Assembly: GCA_963836015.1 (NCBI GenBank)
Contig: CAWIIF010000015.1
Coordinates: 1-64,000 of the forward strand
Length of the DNA stretch: 64,000 nucleotides
Reading direction: 5' to 3'
Source: CAWCDJ01 sp963836015
GTDB taxonomy: Bacteria; Acidobacteriota; Terriglobia; Bryobacterales; Bryobacteraceae
Positions 1 to 10,055 of the stretch are shown in pieces. A program made the position numbers and the translations under genes. The notes under the pieces were generated by a model, which was given only the letters and a program-made list of their open reading frames with translations, was not told the origin of the DNA and searched no databases. How positions within the stretch are numbered: the first letter of the stretch is position 1; each line of letters starts with the position of its first letter.

Positions 1-1394
1 GAACCCGTCCCCGGCCGGATCATGAGCCCGGCGGACGGCAGCCGCAATTCGGTCGCGATCTTCCGGGTGTACCCGTTCCAGGTACCCGGCCACGGTCACG
101 GGCGTCTGCGGGTCCATGCCATAGATCTCGTACTGCTCGGGGGACCAATATACGATGTCGGAGGCGTGATCGTGGTCGAATATGCCTGTGCCGGAAACGC
201 GCACGGCCTGGCGTAGTCTTCTTCGCTCCTTTGCAGTTCCTTTTCCGCCTGCCTTCATCCGTCACTTCGAGGCTCAACACGAAAATGCCCTCCGGCACCG
301 GCACAACACTCACCTCGAACCAGCGGGTAGAACCATCGGGGAAAGTGACTGCCTTCTCGAATTGTTGAGCGGCCCGCTCCAACACCAGCGCCGGTAATGC
401 CCGAAAAGCTCGGTATGCTCGATTCCCGGATACACCTCCAGCATTGACCGGCCCACCAGGTCTTCCTGGCCCTAGGCCGTGGGCCGCGGCCGTCTCATTG
501 AGGTAGAGATACCTCCATGAAGAATCGATCAGAGTACAGCCTTCCAGCATGTTGTCGAGGGCGTTTCTAATCGTCCTCCGCCCTGCGTAGGGCCTCTTCT
601 GCGCGTTTGCGTCGTCGATACCCAAAACGGCTCCGCACATGCGCATTGCGTTCCCCGGGGCGTCGTAAAGGAATTCACCGCCGCCGAGAATCCAGTGAAT
701 ACTCCCGTCCGGCCACACAACCCGGAACTCCCGCCCGAACGTGGCCCGCGTGCTGCGCGCTGCTCCCACAGCCCGGTTCACGCCCGGCATGTCCTCGGGA
801 TGCACTCGCTTTTAAAAACTAGGGTAGGTTCCGTCGAAGCCACCCGGCTCGAAACCGAATAATCGCTCGTGATGTCCGTCCCACAGGATTCTTCCCGTAA
901 CGAGATCCCAATCAAAGGTGCCAATCCCGCCGGCATCCATGGCGAGTTTCAACCGGCGTTATTCGCTGCGAGCGTGTCGGCGTCCTGCCGGCTCTCCTCC
1001 ACCGCTCGCGCTCGGAGATGTCGCGGATCGTACTCCAGACGAACGTTTGGCCCTGTACATCGACCGGGCTGAGGTTGACTTCGATGGAAATGCCGTGCCG
1101 TCCTTCCGCAGACCCAGAAGCTCCAGCGACTCACCGATCCGCCTTGCCTCGGGATCGGCATAGGAGGCAGCCCGATGGGCGAATGACGGCGATGAAAGTG
1201 CCCCGGCATCAGGGCTTCCACATTCTTCTCCAAGAACTCTTCCGGCTGTATCCGAGCAGGGTTTCCGCGTGAGTGTTCGCCAGGATTATCCGGCCTTCGC
1301 GGTCGGATGCCACCAGGGCGTCCGGAACGGATTCGAGGAGAAACGCCAGGTTCTCTTCGGCTCGCGTGAAGATGTCGCTGTTGGAGGGACGCAT
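1..1394 (-). pseudogene. Decayed multi-PAS sensor protein (fragment)
   Basis: Read on the minus strand, this shows successive PAS folds. The first begins at the ATG at 1394 (residues like FLLESVPDALVASDREGRI and ANTHAETLLGYS). A second has GTFDWDLVTGRILW and RVHPEDMPGV, and a third near 100-200 has DIVYWSPEQYEIYGMD and RVHPEDRDRI. No frame stays open: reading must shift near 1220, near 1100 and near 230-250, and there is an in-frame TAA at about 814-816, just before the second RVHPED. PAS arrays like this normally sit in front of a histidine kinase or GGDEF module, which would lie beyond the window start. It is seen as broken; the output domain is unknown. Homology to PAS is secure, the exact family is not. 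Confidence 0.75.
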
Positions 1395-1647
1395 GTGCGA
1401 CGCTCAGTATCTCTCGGGGATCTGCATTCGGGTCTCATCATATTCTGTGCCTAGCGGACGTCGGCGTGGCTTTTCAGCAAAACCCGCATCGCGCCGGAAG
1501 TGATTTTGCGAACAGGAGCGGCCCCGCGATACCCTCTGCGCCGCCGGGCGACTGGAGAGAACGATTTATGCGCCCGCCAAAATACTTGGGAACATCGCTC
1601 CGGCGCCGCCCGTACTGTTGATTAGTAAGCGTCAGGAAAAAGCTCCC

Positions 1648-4103
1648 ATGTGGGCACTTATACAGGACCTTCGTTACGCTTTGCGTACGTTGGCCAGGAA
1701 CCCGGGCTTCACCGCGGTGGCGGTGATTGCCCTGGCGCTCGGGATTGGCGCCAACACAGCCATCTTCAGCGTTGTCAACGGCGTGCTCCTGCAGCCGCTG
1801 CCCTACCGCGATCCCGATCGCCTCATGCGGCTCAGTGAGACGTCGCCCGACTTCGGAACGATGTCCGTCGCCTGTCCGAACTTCGTGGACTGGAAAGACC
1901 AGAGCCACAGCTTTACAGGACTGGCCTCGTTCCGCTGGGAAGACTATGACGTCACCGGGGGAGAACGCCCCGAGCACCTGAGCGGCAAATGGTGTCGGCC
2001 GATTTCTTCCGCGTCCTCGGGATCCACCCCGTGCTGGGCCGCGACTTCGACCCCCGGGCAGACCGGCTCGGCGCCTCGCCTGTAGTGCTCATCGGGGGCG
2101 GCCTGTGGAACCGGCGCTTCGGGTCAACCCGGCCGTGCTCGGCAGCCAGCTCATACTCAACGGCCGGAGCTATACCGTCGCGGGCGTCGTTCCCACCGGC
2201 TTTCAACTGGAAGGCACGGCCGACCTCTACACGCTCATGGAACAGTGGGACGACCTGCTGGCCAGATCGCGCGAAATGCATCCCGGCATGTATGTAGTGG
2301 GGCGGCTCAAGCCCGGCGTGACGCAAGCCCAGGCGCAATCGGAAATGACCGCCATCGCGGCCCGCCTGGCCGAGGCCTATCCGAAATCGAACACCAAGCA
2401 TGGCGTCCATCTCACGCCGCTCACGGGCGTGATCGTCGGGAACGTCCGTCCGAAATTGCTGGTTCTGCTGGGTGCGGTGGGCTTCGTCCTCCTCATCGCT
2501 TGCGCCAACGTCGCGAACCTGATCCTGGCGCGCTCCGCCGGACGCCAGAAGGAAATCGCCATCCGCGCGGCCATCGGCGCCGGCCGCGGCCGAGTGGTAC
2601 GCCAACTCCTTACCGAGAGCGTGGTGCTGGCACTCGCCGGAGGTATGGCCGGGCTGGCCATCGCTCGCTGGGGCACGCAGGCGGTGGTGGCGGCTGTTCC
2701 CGGCGGACTGCCCCGCATGGAGAACATTGGGATGGACGGTTGGGTGCCGCCTTCACTCTGGGTGTCTCGCTCCTCACCGGCATCGTTTTCGGGCTGGCTC
2801 CGGCCCTGCAAACCTCAGTCACCGGCCTGCACGAGACGTTGAAGGAAGGCAGTCGCGGTTCCTCGGCCGGGCACCGGCGCTTGCGCAGCCTGCTGGTGGC
2901 CACGGAAGTGGCCGGAGCCCGGCGCTTCTGGCCGGAGCAGGCTTGATGCTGCGAACCATCAGGACCCTGGGCGGCATCAATCCCGGATTCGACCCCGGCC
3001 ATGTCCTGACTTTCTCGGTAGGCCTGTCTCCCGCGAACACCAGCAGCAGCGATCGCATCCTCCAGACGTTCCAGCAGGCAGTAGACCGCATCCACAGTGT
3101 GTCCGGAGTGAAGAGCGCCGCGGTGACCACGCTGATTCCCTTGGATGGCAGGGACAACGAAATCCCATTCTACGTGACCGGAAGGCCTCGTCCCACCTCC
3201 CAGGGCGACATGCTGTGGGCACTGTTGTACGCGACCGGCCCCGGCTATCTCAAGGCCATGGACATGCCCCTCTTGCGCGGCCGTTTCATCGGACCGCAGG
3301 ATATGCACCGCGGCTCCCACGTCGTGGTGGTCGATGAGGTCCTCGCCCGCACGGTTTTCCCGCAGGAAGACCCCATCGGCAAGAGCATCGCGATTGCCGA
3401 CTTGAGCGGCGATCTCGGTCCCGAAACTTCCGTGCCGATGGAGATTATTGGCGTCGTGGGCCACGTCAGCCATTGGGGCCTGGATAGCGACATGACCGCC
3501 CGGGTCCGCAGCGAGGTTTACCTGCCCCTATCTCAGATCCGGACCAGTTCATGAAGAGCATGGCCAGCGGCAGCACCTTCGTGGTGCGTACCGGAGTCGA
3601 TCCAGCGGCCTTGCTGCCGGCAATTCGCGGGCGGTCCTCCAGGCCGGCAAAGACCAGCCCGTCTACGCAGTGCAGACGATGGATCAGATCGTCTGGGCGT
3701 CGATTGCAGGCCGGCGCTTCTCGATGCTGCTCCTGGAATCTTCGCTGGGCTGGCGCTGTTGCTGGCCGCCGTCGGGATTTACGGGGTGATCTCCTACACG
3801 GTCGCGCAGCGTACCCGCGAGATCGGCATCCGTATGGTGCTGGGGGCCGGTCAGGCCGATGTCCTGAGGGTTGTCGTCACCCAGGCCATGCTTCCCGTTT
3901 TGGCCGGTTTGGCAATCGGGCTGGCCGCCTCCTCCGGGCTGACCCGCCTCATGGCCGGCATGCTCTACGGCGTCAACGCAGGCGATCCCCTGACCTTCAT
4001 TGGGGTGGCGCTGGTGCTGGCCGCCGTGGCGCTCGTCGCCATCCTGGTCCCCGCCCGCCGCGCCATCACGATTGCCCCCGTGGTGGCCTTGCGGCACGAA
4101 TAG
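1648..4103 (+). pseudogene. ADOP/MacB-like ABC transporter permease, multiply frameshifted
   Basis: The N terminus ([20 protein letters not shown], then [20 protein letters not shown]) is the hallmark of the acidobacterial duplicated orphan permeases, about 800 residues with two FtsX/MacB_PCD halves. The first FtsX domain ([19 protein letters not shown], then [20 protein letters not shown]) and the second (LLLAAVGIYGVISY, then TREIGIRMVLGAGQADVL, ending PVVALRHE) are both present at the right distances. The reading frame changes about seven times, near 1985, 2130, 2745, 2908, 3540, 3630 and 3738, so no full protein is made as written. The start is placed at ATG 1648, where the family usually begins. 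Family function, if intact, would be substrate export or membrane remodelling together with an ATPase; no ATPase is adjacent. Confidence 0.85.
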
Positions 4104-4536
4104 GGATGGGCTGAGGTTCAGCGCATCGTTAGACGTGGCTGCCTCCACACTGTCATCGGCCTTCTCCGTGGAACGATAGGATCGGCTTCCCGCTTCACTC
4201 CGCAAGACGACTTCTCGCGGGCATGTGTTTCGAGGTTGAAGACATTCCGTGGTGTTCCGGCCTCCAATCTTGTTCACCCCCCAGATCGTCCCTACCGCTG
4301 CGCATACTGCCGCATCGTGTTATCCTACCTTAAACGCCCTGTGCTCACTCACAGTGGCAAAACCTAAAGCCAAATTCGCTCAGAAGGACCAGCGAAAGAC
4401 GCTGGCTTTGGCCGCATGAAAACTGGGGAACGAACTTACTGTTTCCTGTACTAAGAAGCGTACAGCCGTTACCGCGTTGCCCTTCCGGGTCAAGATCCCT
4501 GGCTGCCGATCCATGCGTCTCGTCCAGGAGGGAAAC
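4104..4536 (+). other. Intergenic region and leader of the PilZ-HMG-CoA reductase gene
   Basis: No gene is recognised here. The first 240 bases show nothing. The last 190 bases drop in GC and contain a nested hairpin (listed separately) upstream of a strong ribosome binding site, AGGAGGG at 4526-4532. I see no convincing -35/-10 pair. Confidence 0.5.
4370..4413 (+). promoter_or_regulatory. Nested hairpin in the leader of the PilZ-HMGR gene
   Basis: GCCAAA (4370-4375) pairs perfectly with TTTGGC (4408-4413). Inside it CCAGCG (4390-4395) pairs with CGCTGG (4401-4406) around an AAAGA loop, leaving a 14-base asymmetric internal loop. No T-run follows, so it is not an obvious terminator. It may be a structured 5' leader. 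No riboswitch class was matched. Confidence 0.4.
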
Positions 4537-6203
4537 GTGACAGTTGCAAAAACGCCCTTGAAAAGCGGTCGCAGAAAACAGCCTCGAATTATTGCTCAAT
4601 TCCCGGTGGAATTTCGGTTTAAGGCCGACGGCCGGAACTTCCGGATCGTTCAAGGGATCACTAGCACTTTGTCCGAGGAAGGAGTCTCCTGCCGACTTCA
4701 TGAACCTATTCCCGCGACCGCTTCCTACGCGTATCTTTCCGTGGTAACCGATCAAAAGCCGTGCGCCGTATCAGGGCACATCATGTGGGTCAACAGCTCA
4801 GGCAATGAATGCGGAGTGAAGGTTGAAAACGCGACCACCGACTGGAAACAATTCATCCTGGCTACTCTAAACGATGCGCGAACCTCGCTCTCTTCAGATC
4901 GTCGCAGGCTTAACCGCCGGTCAACTAATCTTCCGATAGGTGCTGGTAAAAGGAGCTCGGACCGCAGATTCCAAGATCTCACCGCAGAAATATCAGATGA
5001 CGAGACTCAAGAGGTTGACGAGGCTCAAAAGGTAAAGGTAAAGAAGTTCCTGCGTAACAAAGCGACTGCCTATACGGCCGAAATGATAAAGAGCCGCCGG
5101 GAATGGCTAGCGGAGCTTACACAGACCCAACTGAAGCACTTGGCGCATTTTTCGGAAGCCCCCGAAGACTTTAAGGGGAAAATTGAATGCCCCATCGGCG
5201 TTGCTCATGTGCCCGTGGGGATTGCTGGTCCCCTTCGAATTAACGGTGAACACGCCCGAGGCGATTTTTTCATCCCTATGGCAACCACGGAGGGAGCACT
5301 CATTACCTCTTATACCTTCGGTTCGAACATCATCACGCGATCTGGGGAGTCACCGTCAAAATCCTGAAGGATGCTCTAAAATCGGATCCTACATTTGTTT
5401 TTAAGTCCTCGGCTCAAGCACAGTCCTTTGTCACCTGGATAGAAAACAACTTTGGCAGGATTAAAGAGATCGCTGAAAAGACAAGCGGTCATCTACGCTT
5501 GATTAAGGCCGTTCCGATGATTAATGGTCGTCGCGTGATCCTGTGTTTCCACTTCCAGACCGGAGATGCCATCGGAATGAACATGGCTTACAAGGCGACT
5601 GATGTCGTATGTAAAATGATTCGGGATTCCGTAGACCCCGAGGAGTTCTGGCTGCATTCGAATTTCACAACGATCAAGAAAACTACGGCTGAGAACTTTG
5701 TGAACGGATATGGGAAGTCGGTGATGGCGGATGTCACGATCCCCCGAAAGTTGGTTGAACGGCTCAACACGACCCCTGAACAAATGGAACGATTTTTTCT
5801 CCGAACGCTGTTAGGTTCGGCTCAAGGAGTATTGTTCGGAATCAGTGCTCATATGGCGAACGCAATGACCGCCATAGCCATTGCCTGTGGTCAGGATGCG
5901 GCGCTCGTTGCCAATACCCATTGCGCCAATATCACGTGCGAAGCGACCAAAAATGGCGATCTATATTTTAGCGCATATTTTCCCAGTATGTTCGCCGCGA
6001 CCGTCGGAGGAGGAACTTCCTTCGGCACGGCGCGTGAGTGCCTCGAAACACTCGGATGTTATGGAAACGGCAAATCCAAGCGATTCGCGGAGATCATCGC
6101 GGCGACGGCATTGGCTGGAGAAATCAGCCTCATGACTTCTATCGTCAACGGTACCTATATTTATGCCCATGAGACATTTGGGAGAAACAGGCCACCCCAG
6201 TAA
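4537..6203 (+). CDS. PilZ domain fused to class I HMG-CoA reductase (one frameshift)
   Basis: Start is GTG 4537, 4 nt after AGGAGGG. Residues about 10-105 are a PilZ domain: an RxxxR motif (RKQPR) and, where [D/N]xSxxG is expected, TLSEEG. Residues 105-170 are a charged linker with DRR repeats. From about residue 190 the protein is an HMG-CoA reductase, which makes mevalonate from HMG-CoA with NAD(P)H: CPIGVAHVPVGIAGPL, MATTEGAL (catalytic Glu), TTIKKTT (Lys), GDAIGMNM, CGQDAA (Asp), TVGGGT and a C-terminal AHETFG (His), so all four catalytic residues are present. The frame breaks at about 5345 after SG, in a G-run (TCTGGGGA) one G short of coding SGGVTVK. With that base restored the product is about 555 aa. 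The GGDAxGMNM-type motif and eukaryote-like spacing fit class I. A methyltransferase gene follows 31 bases downstream. GC is well below that of genes after 11 kb. Confidence 0.9.
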
Positions 6204-6234
6204 AGGCGAACGTCGTGCGGGGGAGGGATCTGAT

Positions 6235-7254
6235 ATGGACGATGGGCCGATTGACGGACTATCCCGGCGCAAGGAAGACCGCAGAAAAACTAATCAATCT
6301 TGCGAGTTCGACAGGCGCGTACGCGTTCGGCGATTCCTCGATCTTTACCTCAATGCGCCAGATCCCAAAATGAATGAACTAAAAAGTGCCCGTCTGGCTG
6401 CCACCTACAACGGCTCCAAGCTGGCGGTAAAATTCCTGGTCGCTTCCGGATGGGGCCCTCTCCTAAATCTAGGCTACTTTGAATTAAAGCGATTACCATT
6501 GTTGATCGGCGGCTTAAATCATTTTCAACGATATCTGGTTAGGAGATCGGTTGAATTGTTGAATCCCCAACCCAATGAATCGATCCTTGATCTCGCATGC
6601 GGGAACGGCTGGACAACGCAATTTATCGCTCAGCATGGCTCTAAAACCACTGGACTAGATCTGTGCGAACAGCATATTCAGTCTGCACAGAGTAAGTTTG
6701 GCAAAGCGGGGAGTATCAGCTTCATTCAAGGTGACGCGACACGGCTTGAACATGTTGCGACTCGTAACAGCATTGATAAGATCCATTGTCTCGAAGCCGC
6801 TTTTCATTTTGGCCCGGAGGGAAGAAAAGCGCTGTTAAACAGTGCTTTCCATGTACTTAAGCCTGGTGGAATGCTTGTTTTGGTCGATATTACCTGGAGA
6901 ACGAATTATCCAGAACAGATTGATGAGGTAGATCCCAAGAGGCGCTTTCGAGAAACATGGCAAATGGAGCAATTCGAACCGTTCGAAAGGTACACAAAAA
7001 ATGCAAAGGCGATTGGTTTTGTCGAGCGACAGATTCTGGACTGGACCGAGCCCGTCATGCGACTTTTGGACGTTGCCGCTTTGACAATCTTCATGGGGCA
7101 GCATTCACTGACCCGGAAAGCATTGGCAATCGCTCGGTCAGAATACTCCGCTATTACTGAACACGAGTGGAAATCGTTGCTCGACGAGCTTCGATTATCA
7201 CAAAGCGTCTTGGGTCAATCACGCTACGCCGCTTATATATTCACAAAACCATAA
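6235..7254 (+). CDS. Class I SAM-dependent methyltransferase
   Basis: About 339 aa. Start is ATG 6235, preceded by GGGGGAGGG. SAM-binding motif I is LDLACGNGWTTQF (residues about 120-132), motif II TGLDLCEQ, then QGDATRLEHV and HCLEAAFHFGP, then a post-core segment VLKPGGMLVLVDI, as in the UbiE/erythromycin/tocopherol O-methyltransferase group. A basic N-terminal extension (SRRKEDRRKTNQ, FDRRVRVRRF) resembles the DRR-rich linker of the preceding PilZ-HMG-CoA reductase. The two genes are 31 bases apart and probably co-transcribed, so the substrate could be an isoprenoid or lipid; that is inference. GC is low, like the upstream gene. The N-terminal 75 residues match no domain I recognise. Confidence 0.8.
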   Translation: MDDGPIDGLSRRKEDRRKTNQSCEFDRRVRVRRFLDLYLNAPDPKMNELKSARLAATYNGSKLAVKFLVASGWGPLLNLGYFELKRLPLLIGGLNHFQRYLVRRSVELLNPQPNESILDLACGNGWTTQFIAQHGSKTTGLDLCEQHIQSAQSKFGKAGSISFIQGDATRLEHVATRNSIDKIHCLEAAFHFGPEGRKALLNSAFHVLKPGGMLVLVDITWRTNYPEQIDEVDPKRRFRETWQMEQFEPFERYTKNAKAIGFVERQILDWTEPVMRLLDVAALTIFMGQHSLTRKALAIARSEYSAITEHEWKSLLDELRLSQSVLGQSRYAAYIFTKP

Positions 7255-7273
7255 CACATACAGTATTTCGTTT

Positions 7274-7326
7274 GCCCGCTGATGACCCGTCAATTTACTA
7301 GAAGCGGGCGGGTGGTTTTTGTTTTC
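7274..7326 (+). terminator. Probable intrinsic terminator after the methyltransferase gene
   Basis: GCCCGCT (7274-7280) pairs with AGCGGGC (7303-7309) and is followed by GGGTGG and a T-rich tract (GTTTTTGTTTT). The 22-base loop is longer than usual. Confidence 0.55.
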
Positions 7327-7790
7327 CGGCATATAGGGAAATTCGGAGATTAGGCTGACGTGCTTGCTGGTCTCACGATGGCCTGGCTATGTCACGCAGG
7401 CCTTAGGCATTTGGGGCGGTATCGTACGTGCTTTCAATTCGGCTGTGTCCCGTTCTCGTGGTGCGGACCCGGGATCGTCCGCGAAACACACGCGCGAGAT
7501 TCACCCTCCAAATGGAATCAGAGATTCCTACCTCGAATCAAGCCTCCAGGGAGTCTTTGTCCGCTCTATGAAGGCTGGGAACGGAGGAACGCGTGCGGAT
7601 TCAAATCAAAAGCGACAAAAACGAGATACGCGGGTGATCCAGTTCGTCCGAGGCGAAGGAAATCAGTTTCTGAAGAGGTTTGGCAGCAGACAACAGTCGC
7701 AAGTTCGGTACGAGGTAAAACCTCTCTAAGAAGTGGGTCGGTTCAGCGGAGACATTTACCGCGAACTGATCGATGTCCTAAGAGCTTACC
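7327..7790. other. Intergenic region without a recognised gene
   Basis: Open frames of 107-144 codons run across this stretch, but their translations have no recognisable motifs, unusual composition and no ribosome binding site, so I do not call a gene. It separates the methyltransferase terminator from the sensor kinase and may hold that gene's promoter. No clear -35/-10 was found. Confidence 0.4.
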
Positions 7791-10055
7791 ATGACTCCGT
7801 TTGGTCTCGCCGGCCTGCTGACCGGAATCACCTCCGTGAGTTTCGGGATCTTCGTCCTATCGATGAGTGCGAATCGCAAGATTGGCAGAATCTGGTTTTT
7901 ATTCACTCTGGCGGTCGGTGTCTGGGGCTTTGGCGGGATGTGGATCAGTTGGACAAGAACCGCAACCGAAGGCTTATTGGCCTGGCGTCTGGCGTATGCT
8001 TTCGGAGTCGTATGGATTGCTCCCCTTTTTTACCACTTCGTTTGCACCTTCCTTGACCTTCGACGGAACCGATCCATTGCGCTTCACTATTTCATAACGC
8101 TTGTTTTCCTTTTGACTATCCCAACCTCCCTGTTTTTCTCTCGCGTCAGATGGGTCTTCCATTCCCTCTACTATGTCCTTGGCGGTACACTATACCCCGT
8201 CTATTTCGCCTGGTGGATCACCCTCGTTCTGTTTAGCCATTATGAATTGATTCGGGCGTACCACACAGCTTCGCCGGGCAGAAAGAATCAAATAAAGTAT
8301 TTCTTCTTAGCTACAGCGATTGGATATTCGGGAGGGAGCATCGCCTATTTTCCCGCCTTTGGTATTGATATTTACCCATGGGGAAATTTTAGCATCGTCC
8401 TTTATCCGCTGATCATGTCGGTCGCCATCGTAAAGCATCGTTTGATGGATATCGAATTGGCGGCGCGGCACACGTTAACGAAATTGCTCGCCTGGGGCGT
8501 GATTGGACTTCCGGTTGTCATCGGCATGATCATGGGTCAGTTTCTAACTAGCCGTACTGCATTTCTCTATGACCGCGCGCCCTGGGACTTGCTCTGTGTC
8601 GCCCTTAATTATTCGTTGTCGTTAACACTCCTGCGCAACTACAAGGACCCGCTGTGCGACCGGCTCCGCTGGGTGTTCACGCTCTTAGGTACCTGGCAGT
8701 TGTTGACCGTTCTGCTGTTAACCAGCCCGCCCTACAGCTGGTCTCTGGTCGTCTACCGCAGCGGTTACGCTGTTGGAGCGTTTCTGTTGCTGGCGCTGTT
8801 TTCATTCTGGGAGGAGTTCTTTCAAAACGCCAAGGATCGGTTTTCCACGATTGTGCACCACGGCTTAGAGTGGACCGTTTTAGCGATGGCGGTATTTTCG
8901 GTGTTGACGCCTTGGATCATCCGCGGCCTCGCATTTGATCCCAGGCATCGTCTGACCGCCAGGGAGATGCCGGGGCCGCTTTATAGCATTTTTGGCATAT
9001 GGTTTGTCGTGTCTCTCGTCTGTATGGGTTTATGGTCCATTCAAGCGATCCGCCGACTCCCGCAGGAAACGTCCCGATCCCAGAAGGCGTGGATTGTGGC
9101 ATCATTGATCTCCGCTACGGGCGCGGCCGTGAGCTATTTTCTCTTTGTCATGAACCAGATCAGCTGGCATTACTATCCGCCAATGGTGGCCGTCATGTGT
9201 TTTTGCCTCACGGCCGCCTTGTCTCACCGGATGAAAAGGACTGCTCAGCGGATCGATTTTCGTCTCGGGGCAATTATTCTGGTCGTTCCTTTCGCGGCGG
9301 GCGCGATGCTGACCTATTCCCTGGTGGCGCGAGGCCTCGCTGCCTTTCTGCTGGCTGCTTTTGCCGCTACGATCGTGAAAGAGAGCGAGGGCTCCATCCA
9401 GGCTTTTGTCGATCGGCTCTTCAAGGACAAATTTCGCTACCTCGTAGAAATCGAACGCCTCGGTGAAAGCATTTACCGACGCACCAATCTTTCCGACCTT
9501 TTGCGCGGCTTGGCACGCGACCTGGCGGAAAGGGCCCGTATGTCCTGGGTCGGGGTATGGCTCATGGACATCACAGCTGGCGCCTTTCATCTCCAGCGGG
9601 CATCCGGATTTGCCAGTGAAAACGACGTGCCTCATCATTTATGGACTACATCCTTTGGCGCTATAAGCCCGCTGATCAAACGCTTTGAGTTCGACAAAAC
9701 GCTTTTGCTTTCGGATGAAACAGCTCAGGATGAGGAACGGGACGCGGCGCAGGAACTGGCTCGCTGGAGCATCGCAGCTGCGTTGCCGATGTATTCGGGG
9801 GACAAACTTCTCGGATTCATCGGGTTCGGGCCCAAACTCGGTCAGGAGGCTTTCCACAGCGCCGATATCACCACGCTGTCCGATCTGGGTCGCAAAGCCG
9901 AGCGCGCGATTGCGCAGGCCTACATGCTCTATGAACAGGCCAAGATGTTGGCCAAGTTGTCCCACGATATCCTGAATTTCATCAATCCCCAGACATTGGC
10001 GATCCAGGAATTGGCTCAGCGTTGCGGCCCTGTAAGCGCTGACCAGAAAAAGCAT
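7791..10055 (+). pseudogene. Membrane-bound GAF sensor histidine kinase, C-terminally truncated
   Basis: Start ATG 7791. The first about 530 residues contain roughly sixteen hydrophobic segments: a 7TM-like sensor block, a junction VKHRLMDIELAARHTLTKLL typical of 7TM kinases, then a second membrane block. A GAF-like domain follows at about 545-715 (SIYRRTNLSDLLRGLARDLA, then AAALPMYSGDKLLGFIGFG). At about residue 722 comes KMLAKLSHDILNF, which looks like the H-box of a HisKA domain. The reading frame then continues directly into an ISL3 transposase; no HATPase_c domain is present here or after the element. The protein can sense but not autophosphorylate as drawn. The exact junction is uncertain (between about 9990 and 10090). 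GC is low, as in the two genes before it. Confidence 0.75.

Noticed and set aside
4345..4430. Possible c-di-GMP-I riboswitch in the PilZ-HMGR leader
   Set aside because: Only GGCAAAACC resembles the aptamer; the GAAA tetraloop helix and the GGGACGCAAAGCC segment are not in the right place.
4537..7254. HMG-CoA reductase as a self-resistance copy in a statin-type biosynthetic cluster
   Set aside because: No polyketide synthase or other biosynthetic genes are nearby; only a methyltransferase.
7360..7794. Open frames of up to 144 codons before the sensor kinase
   Set aside because: No motif, no ribosome binding site, odd composition, and they overlap one another.
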